From Verrucomicrobiota bacterium (GTDB taxonomy: Bacteria; Verrucomicrobiota; Verrucomicrobiia; Limisphaerales; UBA1096), in contig QOAX01000022.1 of NCBI GenBank assembly GCA_003972865.1, forward strand, positions 1 to 11,776: a stretch of DNA of 11,776 bases, read 5' to 3'. Of the stretch, positions 6,321 through 11,776 are shown piece by piece. The position numbers and the translations under genes are program-made. The notes below the pieces were generated by a model. The model was not told where the DNA came from. It made no database searches and worked only from the letters and a program-made list of their open reading frames with translations. Position 1 is the stretch's first letter. Each line of letters begins with the position of its first letter.

Positions 6321-8147
6321 ATGAGACGCGGTTCACAAATGAGACTGTTACTCGGGCTGACCCTGCTGTGGCTCAGCCCCGGATGCTCCACTTCACCGCT
6401 GGCCAAGCCGCGCCCCGGCGTCCCCTCCGGCATTCACGGCCTCAACCTCGAGGAGCTCACCGAACCCGACACCCCGGGTTTCCGGAACCGTGTCGAGGGG
6501 CTCACCCATTACCTGACAAGCCGCAGCCTCGAGTTTCGCGGCAAACCGACCGACTCCCTAAAGCACCTCGAGGCCGCCGCCAAGGCAGATCCCTCGCAGG
6601 AAACCGTGGTCGTCCAGGCCGCGCGGCGTTTCCTTCAAAAGAAAAAAACCGACAAGGCCATCGAGATTCTCCGGCTTGGCCAGGCGGCCAACCCGGAATC
6701 GGTGACGACGCACGAGTGGCTCGGCCTCGCCTACCAGCAGGCCAGCCAGCCGGACGAGGCCATCGCCGCCTTCGAGACCGCCCTGGCCAGCCCGCGCCCG
6801 ACCCTCATCTCCATTCGCGGCCTGGCCAAGCTCCACGCCGCGGCCAAGCGCTTCGACGATGCCTTCAAGGTGCTCGACACCGCGCTCACCAAGGAGGGAT
6901 TCGAGCCGGAATTCTGGCTGGGCATCGCCGACCTGTACCGCGACACCGGCCTGGGCGCCCGGGCCAAGATGGACAAGATCAAGGCCGGCATCATCACCAG
7001 CCTCGACAAGGCCAGCGCACTCAAGCCGGAGAATCCGCTGACCCTTCACCGCCTGGCCGACTACTACAAGGTCTGGGGTGAAAACGACAAGGCCATTGCG
7101 CTGTTCATCCAGTTGATCGAGCTAAACCCCGGCCTGCTCAATGTCCGTGAGCAGTTGGCCGATCTCTACCTGCGGGCGGACAAGACCCAGGATGCCGCCA
7201 AGCAACTCGAGGCCATCCTGCGCGAGCGCCCCACCAACGAGCGCGCGTTGTTCGTGCTCGGCGGCATCAAGCGCGACCTCGACAAGCTCGACGAGGCGGC
7301 CGCCCACTTTGAGACCGTCCTCAAGATCAACCCCAAGTTCGAGCCGGCCTACTACGAACTCGCCGGCGTGCAGCTCTTCCAGAACAAGCCCAACGACACG
7401 CTCGCCACGCTCAAGACAGCCGGAGAGCGGTTCAAGCCGACTTTCATCAACAAGTTTTACGCCGGCCTCGCCCACAGTTCCCTCCACCAATACCCGAAGG
7501 CCATCGAGAACCTGCTTGAGGCCGAGGAACTGGCCCAGGCCGTGGAAAAAAACCGGCTCACGCACTTTTTCTATTTCCAGCTTGGCGCCGCCTACGAGCG
7601 AAACCGCCAGTACGACACGGCCCATACCACCTTCGAGAAGGCCATCGGGATGTCACCCGAATACCACAACGCCATGAACTACCTCGGCTACATGTGGGCG
7701 GACATCAACCGCAACCTCGACGAGGCGGCCAAGTACATTACCAGGGCCAACGAACTCGCCCCCGACAACGCCGCGTACGTCGACAGTCTCGGCTGGCTCT
7801 ACTACCGGCAGGGCAAGCACAGCGAGGCGCTCGCCGAGCTGCGGCGCGCCGCCGAGCTGATGAAGGACGAGCCGGACTCCACCATTCACGAGCACATCGG
7901 CGACACGCTCCATCAGCTTGGCCAGCCGGACGAGGCCCGGGCCGAGTGGGAGACGTCGCTTGGCCTCCTCCGCGAGCAGGAGAAAAAAATGACCGCTCCC
8001 GACGCCTACCTGCTTGAGCAACTTGGCAACGTGCTGCACAAGCTTGGCCGGGCGGACGAGGCCACGGCCGCCTGGCAACGCGGCTACAAGATCACCCCCA
8101 CCAAGGCGCTCCGCCAAAAACTTCACCCCGAAAAAAAGGAGGGGTGA
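6321..8147 (+). CDS. TPR-repeat lipoprotein
   Basis: A protein of 608 residues. The N-terminus has a basic start, a hydrophobic run (LLLGLTLLWLS) and C22 after SPG. This resembles a lipoprotein signal with an imperfect lipobox, so it is probably anchored in the envelope. From about residue 55 to the end it is almost entirely tetratricopeptide repeats, with many units of the A-x-x-x-F-x-x-A/L-x-x-x-P type, for example DEAIAAFETAL, DEAAAHFETVLKINP and DEAAKYITRANELAPDN. Such proteins act as scaffolds in outer-membrane, secretion or peptidoglycan assemblies; the partner here is unknown. An alternative ATG at 6339 gives the cleaner leader MRLLLGLTLLWLSPGC and may be the real start. Its TGA overlaps the DUF2203 start (TGATG), so the two are likely co-translated. 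Confidence 0.88.
   Translation: MRRGSQMRLLLGLTLLWLSPGCSTSPLAKPRPGVPSGIHGLNLEELTEPDTPGFRNRVEGLTHYLTSRSLEFRGKPTDSLKHLEAAAKADPSQETVVVQAARRFLQKKKTDKAIEILRLGQAANPESVTTHEWLGLAYQQASQPDEAIAAFETALASPRPTLISIRGLAKLHAAAKRFDDAFKVLDTALTKEGFEPEFWLGIADLYRDTGLGARAKMDKIKAGIITSLDKASALKPENPLTLHRLADYYKVWGENDKAIALFIQLIELNPGLLNVREQLADLYLRADKTQDAAKQLEAILRERPTNERALFVLGGIKRDLDKLDEAAAHFETVLKINPKFEPAYYELAGVQLFQNKPNDTLATLKTAGERFKPTFINKFYAGLAHSSLHQYPKAIENLLEAEELAQAVEKNRLTHFFYFQLGAAYERNRQYDTAHTTFEKAIGMSPEYHNAMNYLGYMWADINRNLDEAAKYITRANELAPDNAAYVDSLGWLYYRQGKHSEALAELRRAAELMKDEPDSTIHEHIGDTLHQLGQPDEARAEWETSLGLLREQEKKMTAPDAYLLEQLGNVLHKLGRADEATAAWQRGYKITPTKALRQKLHPEKKEG
8137..8142 (+). promoter_or_regulatory. Strong Shine-Dalgarno AGGAGG for the DUF2203 gene
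   Basis: A full AGGAGG sits 4 nt before the ATG at 8147, inside the last codons of the TPR gene. It decides the ATG at 8147 over the in-frame GTG immediately upstream at 8144. It is the best ribosome binding site seen in the window. Confidence 0.75.
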
Positions 8148-8530
8148 TGGCCTACCGTTTCAGTAAGCACTACACACTCGCCGAGGCCCGCGCCATGATG
8201 CCCAAAATCAGGGAATGGCTGGAGCGGATGAACCAACTGCGACACGAGTACGCCGAGATCAGCCGGCGCGTGGACAGCATGATGAACGCCCAGTCCGACG
8301 TCGGCGGCAACTCGGTCAACCAGTCCATCAAGCTCCTGTCGGACATCCAGGGCATCCTTGGCGAATTCAAGAAACACGAAATCCATGTCAAGGATGCCGA
8401 CCGAGGCTTGGTGGACTTCCCCTCCCGGCGCGGCACCCGCGAGGTGTTTTTGTGCTGGGAGAAGGACGAGGACGACATCGCCCACTGGCACGAACTCGAT
8501 GCTGGATATGATGGCCGCGAGCCGCTATAA
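8147..8530 (+). CDS. DUF2203 family protein
   Basis: A protein of 127 residues, the usual size for DUF2203. It starts with the typical FSKHYTLAEARAMMP segment (5-19), then a helical middle (20-80) likely to form a coiled-coil-like hairpin, then the diagnostic tail: GLVDFPSRRGTREVFLCW (87-104) and IAHWHELDAGYDGREPL (111-127). The conserved H113, H115, E116 and D118 suggest metal or ligand binding, but no function is established for the family. There is no signal peptide, so it is cytosolic. Overlap with the TPR lipoprotein stop suggests coupled expression; a shared function with that envelope protein is only inferred. Confidence 0.92.
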   Translation: MAYRFSKHYTLAEARAMMPKIREWLERMNQLRHEYAEISRRVDSMMNAQSDVGGNSVNQSIKLLSDIQGILGEFKKHEIHVKDADRGLVDFPSRRGTREVFLCWEKDEDDIAHWHELDAGYDGREPL

Positions 8531-8531
8531 T
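8503..8531 (+). promoter_or_regulatory. Possible sigma-70-type promoter TGGATA-N17-TATAAT
   Basis: A perfect TATAAT (8526-8531) overlaps the DUF2203 stop codon, with TGGATA (4 of 6 to TTGACA) 17 bp upstream. Transcription would begin around 8538, giving an almost leaderless message for the ATG at 8545, which fits the lack of a ribosome binding site there. The match could be chance, because TAA is the stop codon. Confidence 0.3.
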
Positions 8532-8544
8532 TGATCCCGCCAAA

Positions 8545-8952
8545 ATGGATCAACCGCCGAAACTCCCAGTAAAGGCCGAGAAACGGCGCAAACTATTTCT
8601 GCACAAACTGAGCGGCCTCTGGGTGTTCCTTGTGGACAACGCCTTCTTTGGCGCAACAATCGCCACTGCCGGCTTGGCTCTTCCCATTTCTTGCCTGCTG
8701 GCTTTTTTTACCGGCGGTGCAGGCGTATTTTTTATCCAAACCCTGATAAACCGAGATTCCGCAAAACAAGCCTTCAACAAGGCCCTGCTTGCCGGCGTGC
8801 TCTCCGGCATCCCCACCAGCATCGCCGGGACGATCTACGGGGCCTGGGTTCTGCGCATGGCTGGGATGAGTAAAAAGGACATTCCGGTTGAGGAACCCCC
8901 GATCGACGTTCAGGCCTCCACGTCCCAGGACGAGAGCAGCGCATCCCACTGA
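8545..8952 (+). CDS. Small membrane protein of unknown function
   Basis: A protein of 135 residues that I do not recognise. A basic N-terminus (KAEKRRKLFLHK) precedes two hydrophobic stretches: about 32-66 (long enough for one or two membrane passes, with a GG break near 57-58) and about 81-105 (GVLSGIPTSIAGTIYGAW). The tail from 108 on is polar and acidic or Ser-rich. By the positive-inside rule the N-terminus should be cytoplasmic. Codon use is less GC-biased than in the genes before it. There is no clear ribosome binding site before the ATG at 8545. Its last 43 bp overlap the end of the convergent coaE gene, so one gene's 3' end constrains the other's. Confidence 0.7.
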   Translation: MDQPPKLPVKAEKRRKLFLHKLSGLWVFLVDNAFFGATIATAGLALPISCLLAFFTGGAGVFFIQTLINRDSAKQAFNKALLAGVLSGIPTSIAGTIYGAWVLRMAGMSKKDIPVEEPPIDVQASTSQDESSASH

Positions 8953-9506
8953 GCGGCGTGCGCCTCGATCGTGCCGTCGGTCCAGACGACGTGATCCGAG
9001 CGCTTCATTTTTTCATCAACCGCCATCTGCGCCTCAAGCCGACTGCTGATTTGATCGTCGCTCCACCCTCGCTCCCGCAGGCGCTCCCGCTGCGCCTCCG
9101 GCGAGCAGGCCACGCACACGGTCCTGTCGAAGTTCGCCTCGGCCCGCGTCTCGAACAGCAGCGGAATCACCGCCACCGCCAGCTGCTCGCCGGCCGCCGC
9201 CCAGCCATCGAGCCGGGCCTGCCACGCTTCGCGAATGCGCGGATGCAAAATGCCTTCCAGTTTTTCGCGGGCCGTTGAATCGTTGAACACCAGCGCGGCC
9301 ATCTTCGCCCGGTCCAGCGAGCCGTCCTCCTGCAACACGTCATCTCCGAACGCCCCGGCGATCTCCGCCAGGGCTGGCTGGCCCGGCTCGACCAACTCGC
9401 GGGCCAACTGATCCGAGTCGGACACCTTCGCGCCGCGCTTGGCCAACAGTTCCGCCGCGGTGGACTTGCCCATCCCGATTCCGCCCGTGAGCCCCAGTCG
9501 AGTCAT
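8910..9506 (-). CDS. coaE: Dephospho-CoA kinase (CoaE)
   Basis: A protein of 198 residues, a typical length. It phosphorylates the 3'-hydroxyl of dephospho-CoA with ATP, the last step of coenzyme A synthesis, in the cytosol. The Walker A loop is GLTGGIGMGKST (5-16). SDSDQLARELV (29-39) stands at the usual DAD substrate site, with LEGILHPRI (83-91) and VIPLLFET (113-120) as further family motifs. The C-terminal RERLRERGWSDDQISSRLEAQ is the family's Arg-rich lid region. I chose the ATG at 9506 because the Walker strand starts directly after it; the longer open frame upstream lies inside the preceding gene. It follows the dihydroorotate-dehydrogenase-like gene by 8 bp, so the two form an operon. 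Its 3' end overlaps the convergent membrane-protein gene. Confidence 0.95.
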   Translation of the reverse strand: MTRLGLTGGIGMGKSTAAELLAKRGAKVSDSDQLARELVEPGQPALAEIAGAFGDDVLQEDGSLDRAKMAALVFNDSTAREKLEGILHPRIREAWQARLDGWAAAGEQLAVAVIPLLFETRAEANFDRTVCVACSPEAQRERLRERGWSDDQISSRLEAQMAVDEKMKRSDHVVWTDGTIEAHAAQWDALLSSWDVEA

Positions 9507-9514
9507 CGCCCCGA

Positions 9515-10579
9515 TTAAAAACCCTCCCGGCGAATGGCCAAGCCCAAACCGGGATTCAGCATTGCCGCCGTGGCGAACTGCACCGCCTCGCAGCCGCGAT
9601 CGAGGCATGCCCGAACATCCGCCGCTTGGCCAAGCCCACCAACCCCCACCAGGCGCACATCAATTCCGAACTCCCGGATCAAGCCGTCAAACAAAGCCAA
9701 CTGCTCCAGCGTCGTCTCACGGATCACCTCCCCGGCAATGCCCCGGCATTGGCCCTCAAACAACAGCTCGGCGTTGCGTTGCCGCACTTTCGCCGACAAG
9801 CCGTTGACCATCACCAGCGCATCAGCAGACGGCGCAACCACCTCAACCAGCGCGTGCGCTGTTTCCCGATTGTTGATATGCCCAACCTTCAGCAGCAGCG
9901 GCGTGTCCGGCAACGCCTCACGCAACTGGGCCGCCACGATCCCCGCGTCGGTTGGATTGAGGAAAAGCTGGCCATCGACACTGCTGACGTTGGGGCAACT
10001 GAAGTTGGCTTCCACTCCGTCCGCACCACTCTCGACAGCCCACCGAGCGCATTGCGCGTAGTCGGCAGCGAGATCATCGATCGACCAACCGTCATGAGCC
10101 GTGGCAACAACGGAGACGCAGAGGAACTTGCCCTTGGCCAGGCGCGAGCGAGTTGCCGCCACGTCATCCCGCCAAAAGCTCGGCGGCTTCGATGGCATGC
10201 CGAACGACACCGCCCAACTGCCGTTCATCACGCTGGCAACGCTCAATTCCGCCGGCACCACGCCACCCTCCCATGCAATCGGCTGAAGATTCGGCAACCC
10301 GTACGAGTGCCTCTCGCAACTCCGCACCGTCTTGTAAGTGAGAACATCGAAACCAAGGGAGGCGTAATAAAGCAGCCACTTACCGTTGAGAAGTGGGCCG
10401 GCCGCAATGCCAAGCGGCGAGTCAACCGGCACGCCACAGTAGAGCCACTCACCGCCCACGCCCGGAACCGCATCGCCAACCGGCTCCGGCGCGTGTTCAT
10501 AATTCCAGGCGTAATCCTGCGTGATGTCGTATTTCGCGAAGCCGGAATCCACGTCGCCGCCGAAACTACCCCAAGCCAC
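9515..10579 (-). CDS. Dihydroorotate dehydrogenase-like flavoprotein
   Basis: A protein of up to 354 residues with a TIM-barrel FMN enzyme fold. Motifs seen are SPLGIAAGPL (54-63), TYKTV with K83, HSYGLPN (91-97, orotate-binding position in DHODH), NFSCPNV (192-198) with C195 as the class-1-type catalytic base, LLLKVG with K231, MVNGLS (257-262), GVGGLGQAADV (312-322) and VQFATAAM (333-340). Class 2 enzymes have Ser in place of the Cys. It probably oxidises dihydroorotate to orotate in pyrimidine synthesis, though a dihydropyrimidine or other substrate is possible. No PyrK partner is in the window. The start is uncertain: the frame opens without an ATG, and GTG at 10579 or 10552 are candidates. 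The N-terminal extension of about 45 residues is longer than in typical class 1 proteins. Confidence 0.8.
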   Translation of the reverse strand: MAWGSFGGDVDSGFAKYDITQDYAWNYEHAPEPVGDAVPGVGGEWLYCGVPVDSPLGIAAGPLLNGKWLLYYASLGFDVLTYKTVRSCERHSYGLPNLQPIAWEGGVVPAELSVASVMNGSWAVSFGMPSKPPSFWRDDVAATRSRLAKGKFLCVSVVATAHDGWSIDDLAADYAQCARWAVESGADGVEANFSCPNVSSVDGQLFLNPTDAGIVAAQLREALPDTPLLLKVGHINNRETAHALVEVVAPSADALVMVNGLSAKVRQRNAELLFEGQCRGIAGEVIRETTLEQLALFDGLIREFGIDVRLVGVGGLGQAADVRACLDRGCEAVQFATAAMLNPGLGLAIRREGF

Positions 10580-10756
10580 CTCAACGGGCGAGCGCGGGAC
10601 ACCCCATCTAAATAAAGAGAATTCTCGAACCTTTCGATCTAAACCAGAAGCCTTTCAATGTGAAGCGGGCACAGAATGAGCAATAGATTCGACCCCAAGC
10701 AAGACAGCAAAGGCTGATTTACGCCAACTGATTGCTCGCCATCCGCTTTGTCATCA
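10580..10756. other. Intergenic spacer, AT-rich transition
   Basis: This 177-bp gap lies between two minus-strand genes and should hold the promoter for the dihydroorotate-dehydrogenase-like gene. I see no convincing promoter, RNA gene or terminator. A 10-bp palindrome GAGAATTCTC lies at 10617-10626. GC content falls here, and no CTTGGC motif occurs from this point to the end of the window. Confidence 0.5.
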
Positions 10757-11776
10757 TTAATTTTTTTCTTTTGATTCTGTTTTTGGAATATTCAACAAGA
10801 AATTACGGACTAAAACTGCTCCAGACATTCCCTCCAGTGCATTTGTTTCCTCCGCAGGATAAAACAGCGGGTTTAATCTACCTGGCCGAACATCTCCAGG
10901 GAGAGAAACCCTATAACTTGAAACGCCTTCGACAGATTCAGGAAAATCAGTGCTTATGTATTGCGCCCCAGATGAAAAAGCCTTTTGCATTTTTGAGTAA
11001 TCATTATTTCTGGCCTCAGCCAAATCCGAGTCAGCCCTGGTTCGGACAAGGTAACCCTCCTTAACTCTATTCTTTATTGCTGAATAATTTTTAACAGGAT
11101 CATTTATTTTTAAAAAAGCAGATTCCGGGTTTCCCGTAGGAGAACTAACGAACATTAAGGCTCCTTTTAATTCAGGATGGAGGGTTAAATAATTAATTCG
11201 TTCTTCACCCTGATTATCCAAGGCAAAAATTAATCGCCCTCTGGCTTGATATAATGATGGCCACCCCTTCATTGTTACAGCCTTGTTTAATGAATCAAAC
11301 TTACCCCTAACATTGTCTGGTGTAATAATTTGGCTAATATCCAAGACAGCCAATATTTCCTTTTCTAAGGCCAAAAAATCCGCAACCTTAAAAGTGCTAT
11401 TTTCTTCAATATTTACCGTTTCATTAACCTTCTTTGTTTCAATCAAAATCATTATCGGAATGTGATAGGAATTCCGTCTAGACCATCTATTAATTTCTTC
11501 TAGTGCTGCTTTAAGGGTTGGTGTATTTGATCGAAAGTCAAAATTCGGAAAATGTATTATTTTCATGCCCGTTTTACTCATTGCCTCTTCGTCGAATTCA
11601 GGATGTTTTGTTTTCCAGTTGCTTCCATTAGCCATTACAGCCCCTATGGGAGATGAATATGCACCTCCTTTTGTGTCGTGGAAGAGGTCTAGTTCAAATT
11701 TTCTCATACCAAGTAAATTCAACTGTTCACTTAAAGGGCGATGCGTATAAGATATACCGTCAGCTTGTGACGGCAT
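10757..11776 (-). CDS. Ca2+-dependent phosphatidylinositol-specific phospholipase C-like protein (5' truncated)
   Basis: At least 339 residues are visible; the frame is open at the right edge and the N-terminal catalytic His region expected upstream is missing, so the Met at 11776 may be internal. Family features seen in order: SYTHRPLSEQLNLLGMRKFELD (9-30) with E28 and D30 as likely Ca2+ ligands, IIHFPNFDFRSN (73-84) with H75 as the second catalytic His, MILIETK (109-115), ITPDNVRGKFDSLNKAV (151-167), FVSSPTGNPESAF (209-221), GYLVRTRAD (241-249) and AQYISTDFPE (271-280). This order matches the PI-PLC-C1 family, TIM-barrel enzymes cleaving phosphoinositides or GPI-like lipids; most are secreted, but a signal cannot be seen here. 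GC content (about 40%) is far below that of its neighbours, hinting at horizontal acquisition. The tail beyond 285 is unassigned. Confidence 0.87.
   Translation of the reverse strand: MPSQADGISYTHRPLSEQLNLLGMRKFELDLFHDTKGGAYSSPIGAVMANGSNWKTKHPEFDEEAMSKTGMKIIHFPNFDFRSNTPTLKAALEEINRWSRRNSYHIPIMILIETKKVNETVNIEENSTFKVADFLALEKEILAVLDISQIITPDNVRGKFDSLNKAVTMKGWPSLYQARGRLIFALDNQGEERINYLTLHPELKGALMFVSSPTGNPESAFLKINDPVKNYSAIKNRVKEGYLVRTRADSDLAEARNNDYSKMQKAFSSGAQYISTDFPESVEGVSSYRVSLPGDVRPGRLNPLFYPAEETNALEGMSGAVLVRNFLLNIPKTESKEKN

Noticed and set aside
10617..10626. GAGAATTCTC palindrome as operator or terminator
   Set aside because: Only 10 bp with no loop and no T-tract; one such palindrome is expected by chance in a window of this size class.
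10732..11064. Plus-strand open frame at the right end
   Set aside because: It is antisense to the PI-PLC-like gene, whose conserved motifs fix the coding strand.

Overview
The window reads as chromosomal DNA from a Verrucomicrobiota-like (PVC group) bacterium. This is inferred from the gene families: two pseudopilins of the processing-associated H-x9-DG type, a Tat-exported Gfo/Idh/MocA oxidoreductase, a DUF2203 protein, long-form HisG and a bS22-like mini ribosomal protein. Roughly the first 10.6 kb is GC-rich (about 60-65% by eye) and tightly packed. The last ~1.2 kb is clearly AT-richer (about 40%). I saw no rRNA, tRNA, CRISPR array, insertion sequence, phage gene or recognised defence system.

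Positions 1-4378 (minus strand) look like one operon read right to left. The order is MiaE-like tRNA hydroxylase, a pseudopilin-like protein, a secreted Gfo/Idh/MocA oxidoreductase, a second pseudopilin-like protein, and a secreted ADPRibase-Mn-type metallophosphoesterase that runs off the left edge. Gaps are 8-83 bp, and the last junction is an ATGA stop/start overlap. A 142-bp divergent region (4379-4520) carries a cluster of CTTGGCCAAG-type repeats and separates this operon from the rightward genes.

Positions 4521-8952 (plus strand) hold purN, a likely 40-residue basic protein overlapping the start of hisG, hisG (long form), a 33-residue bS22/AURKAIP1-COX24-like ribosomal protein, a large TPR lipoprotein coupled to a DUF2203 protein, and a small membrane protein. 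The last gene converges on, and overlaps by 43 bp, the minus-strand pair of dihydroorotate-dehydrogenase-like gene then coaE (8910-10579). The far right (10757-11776, minus) is the 5'-truncated gene of a Ca2+-dependent phosphatidylinositol-phospholipase-C-like enzyme in the AT-rich segment.

Most genes are housekeeping (purine, histidine, pyrimidine and CoA synthesis, tRNA modification, ribosome). The most unusual signal is at the DNA level. The hexamer CTTGGC/GCCAAG occurs about 49 times by hand count, all left of 10.6 kb. It biases Leu codon choice before Gly and clusters as palindromes in the miaE-purN divergent spacer.
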